A stretch of 64,000 nt of DNA. Source: Azorinus chamasolen (taxonomy: Eukaryota; Mollusca; Bivalvia; Cardiida; Solecurtidae). The notes under the pieces were generated by a model. It did no database searches. It saw only the letters and a list, made by a program, of their open reading frames with translations, and had not been told where the DNA came from. The translations under genes were made by a program, and so were the position numbers. Of this stretch, positions 33,967 through 45,218 are shown one piece after another (position 1 is the stretch's first letter; each line of letters opens with the position of its first letter). The stretch spans positions 23,818,655 through 23,882,654 of the forward strand of contig OY755252.1 of assembly GCA_963576725.1 (NCBI GenBank), given 5' to 3'.

Positions 33967-34914
33967 TTAGTTAAAGTCCCATTATATTTATTCCAGCAGT
34001 TCAACACTAGATATATCATGCAACGTCACCAAATATAGCCACTTCTTCTAGCATGATATTTCCACGCCGATGCTGTATTTTGTGGGGTAGCTTTGTTTTT
34101 ATATAAATTATTATTGTGTAAATCGCATAGGTATAGGCGGTCATGGTAGCCAAGTGTTGCTAAGTGTTATAAATATAACTATAGACTTTTCTTCTACCGT
34201 TAATTAGAAATACTCGGCATACGGCTCATGTAAGATCAAAGAAATACGTATTTCCCATGTCACGTGAAACCTGAACTACTTTTTTCACGACGGTTTGTGC
34301 GGCATGCTTTGCCACCAACGATCTGGGACAGAGAAATCTTTATTTGGTGGGAGAAAACAAATCCACAATTCGTTAAAGACGATGTCGGTAGTAAGTTATG
34401 CGCAACCTTTTGCGCTGAATACTATCTACAAAGGAAACAACCGGTACTGGTATTCTGGATGACACTAATTTCGAACGACTGATTCCGACCAACATTTACA
34501 AACCTCAATAATTTAGATTACGTGGAAAAATTGCTAAAATATAATTAGCTGAACGTATAAAAACTTAAGATCAAACAGGAAAAAATCGGTACGGGAGTAA
34601 TTTTCATGGGAGAACACCACCACTAGGTGCTCAGTTGAGTAATTACTTAAAAACGAAGTCTGCAACCCACATATTTCTTTTTGATTTCATGTTAAGGGTA
34701 CCATCAAGCACAAAACGTGAAATTTTGAAAAACATACTTGGATAAGTTTAGAAATTTAGGAACATATCACTGATGTCATAATTTGTGCACTGTCCCATAT
34801 GTAAAAGGCTGAAAACACGCTTATGTCTATTTCATGGTAATTACTCAAAAATTAAGTCTGAAACCCCTTCTTCTCTTTTTTATTTTAATTCAGCATACTT
34901 TAAACAATAAAATG
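33967..34914. other. No gene recognised
   Basis: A plus-strand frame at 34264-34482 (72 residues, REIFIWWEKTNPQFVKDDVG) has balanced composition but no family I recognise. It has no splice or repeat support, so I leave it as a curiosity. Confidence 0.25.
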
Positions 34915-35480
34915 GAAAAATAGTCAAACAGGGAGAGTCACACACGAAATGACACCGCACCAAACACCATCAAACAAGAAACGGTAAAGCCACAAGACAA
35001 AACATAACAGGACGCATATCAAGACGAAAAACATTAAACATTAAGCATATTAAACAACAAAATTGACCATAGGCTGAAAGCAGGAGTGCCGCCTTGGAAC
35101 GGCCAGTAACCAAAATAAGCTACTGGGGGACTTAAACCTGGTTTACGGGAACCCAACCTCGTCCTTATCCCACTTCATCAAAGTCAAAATGTAAATAAAA
35201 TTCCCCCTCCAGACAACTCCACAACATGCATAACGATGTCTAAAATGAAATAAACGTTAGAGGCAAACAAGCGACGTCATCATTTAAATGACGTCATACT
35301 TTAAAAGTACGGGAAAACTATATGAAACACTTCTACACCGACATTTTATAAAAAATAAATCGCAAGAAGATATAAATACTAGTGGATATTAAACATGCAC
35401 AACTGATTTGTTTGAAAACGAATAAACTTGACATCGTAGACATGTACTCGATGACTATTTAGAGGTCAGAGCAGCTGTGG
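34915..35480 (+). repeat. N-family repeat, long diverged copy
   Basis: CCGCCTTGGAACGGCCAGTA, TTAAACCTGGTTTACGGGA, CACAACATGCATAACGATG and finally GTACTCGATGACTATTTAG. The order matches the 9584 and 42757 copies. A symmetric GACGTCATCATTTAAATGAC motif lies near 35274. Confidence 0.5.
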
Positions 35481-36009
35481 AGAAGTCATTTGGGGTACGA
35501 CTGAACTGGCAAAATGTAAAAAATATATATTTAAAAACAATCTTGGAATGAAACAAACTGTAGAAATCGTCCTTAAATTTCTGACCCTCAAGTGAGATAT
35601 TTCTATCCTTCATAAATACTAAAGGTGGATTATTATATTCCGATATAGTGCTAGTACCTTAACCATATAGCATTACAAAATATAACGTGATTTACAGTAA
35701 TCAAAATTCCTCAGGTAAAAGGTTAAGATAATTTTACTGAAGCAGGAGGTTGGATAACCCTTTGACCTTTCCTTCTTGACTATTCTTGTAAAATAGAAGA
35801 AACCATTGATGCAAAGCAGATTTGGATAACAGCAAAGGAGAAATAAAACATGGCATTTACAGTCTGTACTTGCAATTCTATTAAAGTATGCCCAAAAATC
35901 CAAAATTAATTTGTTCATACATGGAAAAGCAGGATATGGAAACACCATGGAGAAGACAGATAATGTAATAGTGTTTATTCGTATGGGGGTTATTGTAACT
36001 GTTAAAAAG
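35481..36009. other. No gene recognised
   Basis: AT-rich sequence. The reading frame at 35673-35948 (minus) has no recognisable similarity. Confidence 0.25.
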
Positions 36010-36375
36010 TACAGTGCTCCCTCTCTTCAACGACAGTACGAAGATTGGTACGAAGATTTTATGTGTTGTTCAGAGGGAGTTGTTATAGGGAGGGAAAATC
36101 AAACAATTAGCATGTTGGCAGATACCCAGATAAGGTGTATATCTAGAACTAAAACTGTTATGCCTCAATCAACCCTATGTTGTGACCACTCTTTAGAATC
36201 GTCACAAAGTGACGATTCTAAAAAGTGGTCACAACATAGGGTTTGATGGAGGTATAAACAAAATACGATGGGAAAAAGTTGTTTCTGGGGCCTTGTTGTT
36301 TCGGAAACAGTGACATGCGTTGTTGTAAGGAGGGAATCGTTATTGAGAGGGCCGTTGTAGGGAGGGAGCACTGTA
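36010..36375 (+). mobile_element. TA-bounded MITE, family K copy 1
   Basis: TACAGTGCTCCCTC at the left and GGGAGGGAGCACTGTA at the right, both flanked by TA. The arms carry AGGGAGTTGTTATAGGGAGG and GTTGTAGGGAGG. The centre is the J core (GACCACTCTTTAGAATCGTC and its complement). TA plus CAGT ends are typical of pogo/Tc1-mariner elements. Confidence 0.8.
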
Positions 36376-37089
36376 TTGAAGAAAACTGTATATTTTGTAT
36401 CACAAAGTCAATCTTTGTTAGAAGTTCAAATAGACAATGTTCATAAGAATAGTTGAACTCAACACATACTATTCTTTATGATGATATATAAACTTCTAGG
36501 GATAAGCACATTTTAAATGTGGAAATTGAACTTTGTGAAATAGGGCAATTCATTAAGATAACACAAGTAAATCAAATATGAACTTTATTAATACTGAACA
36601 ACTAACTTGGCTAGCATAAATGGGACTGGTAAAAAATAACATTTAGAATATCATGGAAATCTTTATAAAACCTGAGCAATTTGAAATGCTTGTAGAAAAA
36701 TGTGATACACATATCACATGTGACCATATCGCATGTACATTCACATAAGATGAACAACACAAGTAAAAATGCTAGCCTTCGTCACTAAATCAATTGCTAT
36801 CAATTTGTCTATTTTGTTATAGATCAAACATATTAACCTTATACTTTGGTGTTTTAAGTGTGCGTCATTTGCAATCAACTTTTACGAACACAAAGAGGGT
36901 ACAAAACTGATGAATCCTTCATTAGAGGAACACATCCATTGCAGTTGTCAAACTGTCCCCAGGAACGGAATTCTACTGTGTAGATATTGTTGATATTATC
37001 AGGGTGCGGTGAACATTTATTACACATGACATACAGCTCACCTGCACTATGTGCTCTTCATCTAAAGTTGATTCGAAGTTGGTGCTTCT
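36376..37089. other. No gene recognised
   Basis: AT-rich; no element or coding similarity seen. It may include the 3' flank of the pogo-like transposase that begins near 37090 on the minus strand. Confidence 0.25.
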
Positions 37090-37762
37090 ATCAAAAGGCT
37101 GTGGCATTTCTTGCAGGATTTAGTCCGGGTGTTCCTGGCTGAGGTGAAGATTCTGTAATGGAAATGTTCTTGTTTTTCTTTGCTGATATTGTTAAACATT
37201 TGTTTACCATTTTGGTCAGTTTTGATGGACATTCCTTACGGGCAGTTTTTGTCAAAATATATTAGTTGGATGGAGACATCGTGTTCCCTTGTCAACTTGT
37301 TGGATATTTTCTTGTCTATAACAGTTACGTTTGTAACCTTTTTTGTTTTCATGTTCATCTTGTGTTCCTTTGTTGTTCCATCAGCACTGTAAATTGATGA
37401 TGAAAATGTCTTTTCAGAGCTAAACCGAATTCTCTGTAAGGGATAGATACCCGACTTTCTAAATGAAGAAAACCAACATTGCAGATGGCATTCATTTGTT
37501 ATAAACAATGCTTGGCACTAATTCACTATTTAATCTATTGATATGAACCCCGGGTGTTTTTCTCATGGCTGCCTGGCTCACTGTTATAAACTCGCTTTAA
37601 CGGTCCAAAGCAGCCTACGTCCAGTGGCTGGGTTACATGCGAGTTGTGTGGTAGTATCACAAAGAGTACATCAGGTGTATCTCCACATTCATTTAGGGTT
37701 ATATTGATGTGTGATTTGAAGTCATCATATAAAAGGAGATGGATGAAACCATTGTTTTGACC

Positions 37763-37943
37763 ATGGTCTATGCTTATAAAGCTTTTTAGTTGATTCTGAG
37801 TTCGTTCTCTAGCTTTTGATTGATAAGATTTGAGTTTTCAAACGTTTGATTGGTCAGATTTGAGCCAAAGACTCCAATCTGACCAATCAAAAACTTGGGA
37901 ACGAACTCAGACTCAACTAAAAGTTTTATAAGCATGGACCCTG
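37763..37943. mobile_element. Hairpin MITE, family A copy 2, inside the transposase
   Basis: GGTCTATGCTTATAAAGC to TTTATAAGCATGGACC. It interrupts the transposase between the block ending GLNRHYIKP and LLLYDD, so it landed after that gene was in place. Confidence 0.75.
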
Positions 37944-38022
37944 GTTTTATATAATGTCTATTAAGACCATTCCATTTCTGTAATTGTGTAAACAGCACCT
38001 GGACAGGCATCATCAAGAAGAC

Positions 38023-38390
38023 TACAGTGCTCCTCCCTACAACGACAGCCTTTGGGATACGAAGATTGTATGTGTTGTTCAGAGGGAGTTGTTATAGGGA
38101 GGGAAAATCAAACATAATTAGCTTGTTTGCAGATCCACAGATAAGGTGTATTTCGAGAACTAAAACCGTTATGCCGCCTCTATCAAACCCTATGTTGTGA
38201 CCACTCTTTAGAATCGTCACAAAGTGACGATTCTAAAGAGTGGTCACAACATAGGGTTTGATGGAGGCATAAAGAAAATACGATGGAAAAAAGTTGTTTC
38301 TGGAGTCTTGTTGTTTCGGAAACAGTGACATGCGTTGTTGTAAGGAGTGAATCGTTATTGAGAGGGCCGTTGTAGGGAGGGAGCACTGTA
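38023..38390 (+). mobile_element. TA-bounded MITE, family K copy 2, inside the transposase
   Basis: TACAGTGCTCCTCCCTACAA to GGGAGGGAGCACTGTA, TA on both sides. The perfect J core is at about 38189-38260. Removing the element and one TA leaves the transposase frame continuous across the site. Confidence 0.85.
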
Positions 38391-39036
38391 TCATTTAAAC
38401 GCCTCCCTGCGAAAACATTAAAATAGAGATATGCAGCTATCAACAGCATTTCCAGTAGCAAATATAGTGTTAGATGTGATGGTTTGAGACGCTGTTCCTT
38501 TTCCACAGATGTCATTAGATGGACTGTGCTCCATCATAAGGCTTGTTTCATCTATGTTCCAAATATGTTCAGGCTTAGCCAATAGTTTGCTTTCAGATAT
38601 TGTGTAAAGTTGAAAAGTGTTTATCAAGAACATCATCTGATATATTCTTGGCACATATTGATAAGAACTTCTGTAGTCTGGCTAAAGGTATCTCTGGATG
38701 AAGTGTTTTGAACCCATCATACCATGACTGGGAAAACTGAGAACCACTGAAGGCATTCTTCCTGGGACTAATGGTATAATCGTATGCTAGAGTTATGAAC
38801 CTTGAATATATGTGGCCAGCATTGGCCATGTGAATGAAACGGCATGTTTCACAATGCGTTTGCCTCCTCAAATGTGAGAGTTGTAGAAGGCCCTGGATTA
38901 ACATTGACTTTTACTCTCACGAGCTGGCTGATATGGTTCGCGTGAAGCTGTTGTGTGAAATTCCATACATATTTGCAGCTTTATGGACTAATGGTCATTT
39001 GGAAGACATCTCTGCATAGGCTGGGCGAAGTAGCAT

Positions 39037-39218
39037 CTGGGTCCATGCTTATAAAGCTTTTAGTTGAGTCTGAGTTTCGTTCTCAAGCTTTTGATTGGTC
39101 AGATTTGAGTTCTCAAGCTTTTGATTGGTCAGATTTGAGCCAGAGGCTCAAATCTGACCAATCAAAAGCTTGAGAACGTACTCAGACTCAACTAAAAGTT
39201 TTATAAGCAGGGACCCTG
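39037..39218. mobile_element. Hairpin MITE, family A copy 3
   Basis: CTGGGTCCATGCTTATAAAG to TTATAAGCAGGGACCC. It lies immediately upstream of the transposase start. Confidence 0.75.
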
Positions 39219-40258
39219 GTCACACTGTCTCTTTTGTCCTGCTTTCTTTACTTTACCAAATATTTGGGAGCTGAAAAATGCGCATGTTGGTGTTTTTTAT
39301 TGTAAATCCGATAGAGAAAATATATTGGTTAGAAGTTCAATCCAGTAGATTTGTTCCTGTACCGGTTTGTGACGTCATATCTCACCTTTAATCTGCAAAA
39401 ACCAAAGTAGAACTATAAAAGTTCATTTTCGGAATAAAAATGAAAGAATGTGAATTTGAAATGAACCATGTGTGTAAATTTCAAATCAATATTCAGGAAT
39501 ATGTAACAGAAAAATCGAACTTACCCGTAAGAACATTATTCGCTGTTATACTTGTTTGATAGATGCCGATAGTTAATGTAAACAAACCGCACACGAAACG
39601 CATGTTGGAAGCTTGCGTATTTCAGGGAGATGTGCATAATTGTCTAACTGTGTAGGAGATGAGTCCTCTATGTTAAAAGAAAAAAATACTATTCAAATTA
39701 TCAGTGGTTTTTTAATTACTAAATAGAGTAATTGAGGATATGATAGAACTGATATATAAATATTTGAATAAAAAATTAAATGTCACAATAAAAGACAAAC
39801 GCTTAATTTTCATTTAAAAACAGTGTAAACAACATTACAACAAAAGTATACCGATTAACATGGCATACTATTTACTTACTCCCTATTACATGGACGTAAA
39901 TGTTAAATCGAAAATACAAATAGACTATGCATGTTTGAATAACAATAAACACAATGAATAAAATATGCAAATGGAATAATCAATGTTGAAATATCAATAA
40001 GCATAATGAAAATCAATAAGCATAATAACGGACCTGGTGGATATCCCCTTCCATACGTTACAAACAACAGTTTACTTACCATGTTAATGTTAAATTGGTT
40101 TAAAGTCACAAAGTCTCAGACTCAAAGTTTGTAGTTTGATTCGCAAAAGTTTCAAACATATTAGCAGAACACACTTTAAGATTATCTCATAATAACATAT
40201 ATTGTAATTTGAGGTTTGCTTAGTTAATATGTTCTGGAGTTTGTTTGGTTTGTTGGAA
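39219..40258. other. No gene recognised
   Basis: AT-rich, without palindromic elements. No coding similarity. It is one of the few kilobase-scale stretches free of MITEs. Confidence 0.3.
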
Positions 40259-40664
40259 TACAGTAAAACCCCTCTAAACCGGATATTAGATTTAATATAA
40301 ATATCGGTCTAGGAGATACGTGGCACCTTAACCCTTCTCTTGCTGAATTTTAAAATACATTTCTCCTTCTTTACCCATGCCCTGTTGTATAATTACATAT
40401 ATCTTCACTGCTGTGGAGTGCACTGGTTACACAATCAACGTGTAAATATCGCAAACAGACAGCTCCTGCAGGAGCTGTCTCATCTTGGTCTTCACTATTT
40501 ACAGGTAGGTATATTGACGTGAATAGCAGGCGAAGGGTTAATGCATGGTGAAAGTCATGCAGAAAGCTTTCTTCATGACTTTCACCTTGCATTAAGCAGC
40601 AACCTGCATAAAATTATCTAATTTCTTCTCTACTAGGATTCTGGTTTAGAGGTGTTTACTGTGC
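40259..40664. mobile_element. L-family element interrupted by F copy 5
   Basis: TACAGTAAAACCCCTCTAAA to GGTTTAGAGGTGTTTACTG. The interior reads TTAATGCATGGTGAAAGTCA next to the inserted F element, then the mirrored half. Confidence 0.7.
40328..40541 (-). mobile_element. TTAA-bounded MITE, family F copy 5, nested in L
   Basis: TTAACCCTTCTCTTGCTGAA to AGGCGAAGGGTTAA, TTAA on both sides. It occupies the same internal TTAA of an L element that H copy 2 uses at 11862. This copy lacks about 35 bp of the usual arm. Confidence 0.8.
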
Positions 40665-40887
40665 TTTAGCAGTCAGCGGGAATATAATACATAAGCTTAA
40701 AAAGGAGACCATGTGGGAATTAAACTTTCTACTAAGGAGCTTATAATAATGAAGTTATATTTTGATTGTTTCTAGACATAGGAATGTAGAACTTGAAGTG
40801 GACTGTTTTTCTGGGCTATTTAGTTATAACCAGAATTAAAAGGATAAATGAATATTTATCTGCAACTTTTGTTTTTCAAGTAGCGCA

Positions 40888-41089
40888 TACAGTAAAACCC
40901 CTCTAGTGCAACCACTTAATGAATAAACATGGCTGTCTTATTAAGCAGGTGGTTGCTTAATGCAGAACGAAGGTTACGCAGAAAACTCCTATAAGAGCTT
41001 TTTGCATAACATTCGTTCTGAATTAAGCTACTACCTGCCTTTGCCATTGTGAATTATGCCCTTATGTCGCATTAGAGGGGTGTACTGTA
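40888..41089. mobile_element. TA-bounded MITE, family L, uninterrupted
   Basis: TACAGTAAAACCCCTCTAGT to ATTAGAGGGGTGTACTGTA. The interior GGTGGTTGCTTAATGCAGAA folds back on TTCTGAATTAAGCTACTACC. The core is GAAAACTCCTATAAGAGC. Confidence 0.75.
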
Positions 41090-41103
41090 TAGGATAGAAT
41101 GTA

Positions 41104-41265
41104 TCTAAACCGGAATTCCAGAAAAGAAGCATTTTATACTTCTAGGCATGTAGCTGCTTAATGCTGGGTGAAAGTCATTCAGAAAGCTCCTAGCGGAACC
41201 ACCTGTATCTAAAGCCGATATTTATACCGAATCTGAAGTCCGATTTTGAGAGGTTTAACGGTAGT
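41104..41265. repeat. L-family element, eroded
   Basis: AAACCGGAATTCCAGAAAAG, GCTGCTTAATGCTGGGTGAA, AGAAAGCTCCTAGCGG and GATTTTGAGAGGTTTAACGG. Half of the central stem is missing. Confidence 0.5.
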
Positions 41266-41512
41266 AACCATACATGAATAAATGTGTTATTGGCTAAGGT
41301 GTGTTGCTGGCTTTTTGTCTCTTGGTCCTTAACATTGTCTATGTAATCGACATCACAAACAGGATGTATCCTGATCAGATGGCTCCTGCAGGGTCTGCTC
41401 TATTTGCTTAAGAATTGTCTACCAATAGCAAAATATCATGTGCTCATATGCGAGTATTCAAGTTCGGCAGATAGATATATATCAATTACATGAATATTCA
41501 ACTGGTCAATGA

Positions 41513-41715
41513 TTAACCCATTCCCTCATATTAACGACGTTTGACGACTCTATAAAATGTCACTTTGTGAAACCATAGCAAATGCTCTATTTGTATCACA
41601 ATTGTTTCAAACTAAAAACAATCTAACGTTTTCCTTTTCTCTAGATCATACTCTTTTTCGGTAGATTTATTCAAAGAGGTTGTATCATAAAATAGCCTAT
41701 CAGGTAAAGGGTTAA
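41513..41715 (-). mobile_element. TTAA-bounded MITE, family E copy 3
   Basis: TTAACCCATTCCCTCATATT to CAGGTAAAGGGTTAA. The core hairpin is reduced (GCAAATGCTCTATTTGTATC only). The right end carries the AGGTAAAGGG of family B, so the copy looks chimeric. It abuts the candidate exon. Confidence 0.65.
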
Positions 41716-41986
41716 AGGGTGAAACGTACGTCTTTATAGATGAGTTGGTCACAATCCCTATGCTTGGCAATGTCCTCTTTACTGATGGTAAGCCTGAACA
41801 CTTCATTTAGCTTAACACCGTTGTGGTGGTCTGGATAACGCTTCAGTGTTCCATTCAGGCCACAGTGCTTATCCTCGCTATCGCTATCGCTACTTTTCCA
41901 ATCGTCTAACCACACACCGCCATCATATACTTTCTCAAACGTAAACTCGTATGTGATTGATCCGTCCTTGTTACAGGTTGCCTTTG
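41712..41986 (-). CDS. Candidate terminal exon, unknown protein
   Basis: On the minus strand a pyrimidine-rich stretch ending TTCTTTCAG (41995-41987) looks like a splice acceptor. After it, an open frame of about 91 residues runs to a TAA whose bases are the TTAA at the edge of the E MITE. The peptide starts KATCNKDGSITYEFTFEKVY and includes GGVWLDDW, an acidic SSDSDSED run, HHNGVKLNEVFRLTISKED and DQLIYKDVRFTL. Composition is that of a soluble protein with two cysteines. It is not repeated in the window and does not look transposon-derived. Upstream exons are not in view; the frame also extends 5' to a Met at 42056. I do not recognise the family. It could be a real last exon or a chance frame. 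Confidence 0.4.
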
Positions 41987-42056
41987 CTGAAAGAATCCGG
42001 GAAAGAATGCCATTGGTATGTTGCGTAGCCAGCGATACGCACTTACGCACGTGCAT

Positions 42057-42756
42057 AATCTCAATCTAAAAGGGGAATACATTATCATGATCAAAATTGA
42101 ACACAAGCGAAGGCTGAGGAGAACGACTTTGATACACATTATGTCTTATCATGAAAGCTTTAACGCATTCCCACATACCGTTTTGAACCCTGTGTTAAAG
42201 TTGCATTTAAATCCACTGTGATAAAAAGAGTTATTGTGAAACATGGCATTCGGAAACTTCCGACAGAAAAGCTATATAGGCGACTTTATCTTTATCGAAT
42301 CTGATCCATGTGCGAATATAATGAACATTACATTACAGCGCCCAAACCAGTTATATGTCATGTGGTAGATACATGTACCTCTACTTAATCATAAACATAT
42401 AATTAATGAAAGTCGGACAGAACTTGCTAAAAGACACCCCCCCCCCCCCTCCGCCGAACAGCTCATTGACTATCTACAGAATAATTCTCTGTTAACGCCA
42501 TGTAATATCCCTTGTAAAAGATAAGTTGAACTTACTAATGCAATGAAATAAACCAGAAAATGTGTAAAAGTAAAATGTCAACAACAGATCCCAATATAAT
42601 GACATCAACGACCAAGTGTATATGAAAATGAATTCGTATCGCGTAATTGCCATTTGGTTTTACGCTTTGTATGCCAAAAATGTCCTCATATCATATGCAA
42701 CCAAAGTTGTCTTTTGTCTCACCATATTTTCGTGGAATTATACATAACAATGAAAA
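42057..42756. other. No gene recognised
   Basis: Contains a poly-C tract at about 42438-42450. If the exon at 41712-41986 is real, this is intron sequence to its left in transcription order. Confidence 0.25.
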
Positions 42757-43210
42757 AGTAGTAAAGTCAGGCACACACACATACACACACACACATGCGC
42801 GCACTCATACATATACACACACGAGACGAAGACATCAAACACGAACAAAAGCATAAACACAAAGGCACAAAGACACCCAACAAACATTAAGGCAAGGGTG
42901 ACAAAGAGAGTACCGCATTAGAGCGGTCACTGGGAAAGCTGCCACTGGAGGTTTAAACCGATTCACGAACGTTCGTACCTCACACCTGTCTCAAAGTCAC
43001 CCTACTAGGTCATGGATAAGCTAGTAGCTTAACAAATACATGTAGTGTAATTAAAGGTATCCCCGCCGGACTTCCCCACAACATAGAAAACGGTAAATAC
43101 AGGACAATATGTATAACATACAGTACTGTAGCATGGCAACAACTGTGAAAGTCCGTCAAATATGTACTCAATGACTTTGCTGAAGTCAGGGCAACTGCAA
43201 GGAAACAGTT
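42757..43210 (+). repeat. N-family repeat, long copy with CA tract
   Basis: AGTAGTAAAGTCAGGCACAC, a CA-rich tract at 42771-42830, GAGTACCGCATTAGAGCGGT, TTTAAACCGATTCACGAACG, GGTATCCCCGCCGGACTTCC and ACTCAATGACTTTGCTGAAG. Same block order as 9584-10095, about 450 bp. Confidence 0.55.
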
Positions 43211-43514
43211 AAAGGGCAATAGATGAGTGTGGTAAGCTCATCCCGTTTCTGGGTTTAAGAGTATACCATCATAGAGTACTACCCTCAGTCTGCAAGCAAA
43301 AAGGGAAACGTAGCTACCGGTTGTAAAGGGGTCAGTACGTTGCAACAAAATGGGGTCATAACCTTTCTTCCTAAATGTTTTAATGCTTATAAAAAACAAA
43401 TCATGAAAATGGATATGACCCAGAATTTCCCTAAGTTTGTAGATAACATCGCCATAGAATTCTTGATGAGAAAGTCCTTGTTATAGTAACGTCTGTATAT
43501 CCTAATTATATTTA

Positions 43515-43640
43515 ATTATAGTCCTTCGGACGAGACTATAAACCGCGGTCTGATGTATCAGTGCTTTACGCTGGGCATCTAAAAGAACCAGAGAAACTCA
43601 GTCGATAATAAGAGTAGGGCATCGCGCCCGGGTTTCTCTG
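43515..43640. repeat. Dispersed repeat with CCTTCGGACGAGAC motif
   Basis: AGTCCTTCGGACGAGACTAT, ACCGCGGTCTGATGTATCAG and GGGCATCTAAAAGAACC resemble a repeat frequent in marine invertebrate genomes. A CT microsatellite follows (43652-43670). Classification is from memory. Confidence 0.35.
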
Positions 43641-43764
43641 TATCCTCTCCCCTCTCTCTCTCTCTCTCTGGGGGATCTAATTAGCCCATATTGAGCAGAA
43701 ACGGACGTAAATCAACACAAACAAACAAATATTTACTAATGAGAGGTAAATTTCGATAATAAAA

Positions 43765-44016
43765 TTAACCACTCGCTTGCTATTTATGTCAATATACCTA
43801 CCTGTAAAGAGTGAAGACCCAGATGAGACAGCTCCTTCAGGAGCTGTCTCATCAGGGTATGCACTATTTACAAGTTGATTGTGCAACCAAATGCACTCGA
43901 CAGCCGTGATTGCATGTGCGAAATACTTGTACACAGTGAAGCTATATGTAATTATACAACGTGGCATGGGTAAAGAAGGAGAAATATATTTTAAAATTCA
44001 GCAAGACAATGGTTAA
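43765..44016 (+). mobile_element. TTAA-bounded MITE, family F copy 6
   Basis: TTAACCACTCGCTTGCTATT to AGCAAGACAATGGTTAA, TTAA on both sides. The core AGCTCCTTCAGGAGCT is nearly perfect. Confidence 0.8.
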
Positions 44017-44585
44017 GAAAAGGCGTTCCTTATTTTATTATATCTGTAGTCTTGCTTAAGAAGTGTATCATTTAATTAAATGACGATTATTGAAATATTC
44101 TAGCAAAGACCAGGCTCGGGCAAAGCGAATAAGTTGAGAAATATAAACCCATAAGATGTAGATCGGGGCACATCTCAATCTACAAATGGATGATTAACAT
44201 TTTTGAAATTAAAGTCAATTCCCCCTTTATCGTATATGTTGGATGAATCATTTATGATGGAAATTTTCAAATATAAAACGGAAGCAATAGAGTCGGATCG
44301 ATGTGCTGTTTAAAGTTATTTTGGGTAAATAGATGAAATCATGGTTTCAGCATAAGGATTATCAAAATTCCAAATATCGTCTAACTAGCTAGAAGTTTTA
44401 TCAATTAAAATCATTAACAATATCAGCTTGTGTACCAGATTTTAAGCTTAGTATAAAATTCCTCTCATAGCAATAAAAAAAACTAAATCTGCAACAAGAT
44501 GGCACATTTTTTATAGGTCGATTTCGTGCACTGAGCCGTGCCTGCACTTTTCTATTGATAGAAGTTGCAACCATTCTAATGTATA
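44017..44585. other. No gene recognised
   Basis: AT-rich sequence without clear repeats or coding similarity. Confidence 0.25.
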
Positions 44586-44798
44586 TACAGTAAAACCTCG
44601 ATTATCCGAATTTTCGGTATAGAAGAATTTAGACCCTTTTAGGCAGGTGACTGCTTAATGCATGGTGAAAGTCATGCAGAAAAGAAAGCTCCTAGAGGAG
44701 CTTTCTGCATGACGTTCACCATGCATTAAGCTGCCACCTGTCTTAAAGGTCGATAATAATACGTATTTTAGTGTTCGAATAATCGAAGTTTTACTGTA
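44586..44798. mobile_element. TA-bounded MITE, family L, uninterrupted
   Basis: TACAGTAAAACCTCGATTAT to ATAATCGAAGTTTTACTGTA, 15-20 bp inverted ends. The interior GGTGACTGCTTAATGCATGG folds on CCATGCATTAAGCTGCCACC around GCTCCTAGAGGAGC. The terminus CAGTAAAACCTCGATTATCC is strongly Tigger/pogo-like. Confidence 0.8.
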
Positions 44799-45011
44799 AC
44801 AAGATTATCAATGCGCACTATACTTATTATACTGTAAAAGGTATGTACATGTAACTACGGAAAAAATGCATGTTTTGTGATGCGTTTTACCTCTATAGAT
44901 GGACTCGTCCTATAAATCACAGCTCAGGGGTCAAAATCGAGATATATGTTCAACTTCTAAATTCGAAAAGAACAACGTTGCGCATTACAAGCACGGAACG
45001 TTTTATTTTCT

Positions 45012-45218
45012 CTGGGTCCATGCTTATAAAGCTTTTAGTTGAGTCTGAGTTTCGTTCTCAAGCTTTTGATTGGTCAGATTTGAGTTCTCAAGCTTTTGAT
45101 TGGTCAGATTTGAGCCAAAGGCTCAAATCTGACCAATCATCTTTGGCTCAAATCTGACCAATCAAAAACTTGAGAACGAACTCAGACTCAACTAAACGTT
45201 TTATAAGCATGGACCCTG
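45012..45218. mobile_element. Hairpin MITE, family A copy 4
   Basis: CTGGGTCCATGCTTATAAAG to TTATAAGCATGGACCC. The right arm carries an extra TTGGCTCAAATCTGACCAAT block, a short internal duplication. Confidence 0.75.

Larger units (their letters stand above)
37090..39030 (-). pseudogene. pogo/Tigger-like DDE transposase, broken by two MITEs
   Basis: Reading leftwards from 39030: an HTH-like AANMYGISHNSFTR (pipsqueak/CENP-B type DNA-binding domain), then SQSWYDGFKTLHPEIPLARL, then HIWNIDETSL with the first catalytic Asp (about 38547-38575). FNVFAGRRLND is followed by the inserted K element (38023-38390). After a second interruption by an A element (37763-37943), LLLYDDFKSHI carries the second catalytic Asp (37718-37740), and HVTQPLDVGCFGPLKR follows. 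The C-terminal FSSFRKSGIYPLQRI lies near 37420-37480. This order is that of pogo-family transposases, which cut and paste CAGT-ended elements at TA. Frame breaks exist beyond the insertions, so it is dead. Confidence 0.75.

Noticed and set aside
34264..34482. A 72-residue frame with protein-like composition
   Set aside because: No recognised family, repeat, splice or promoter support; length is within chance.
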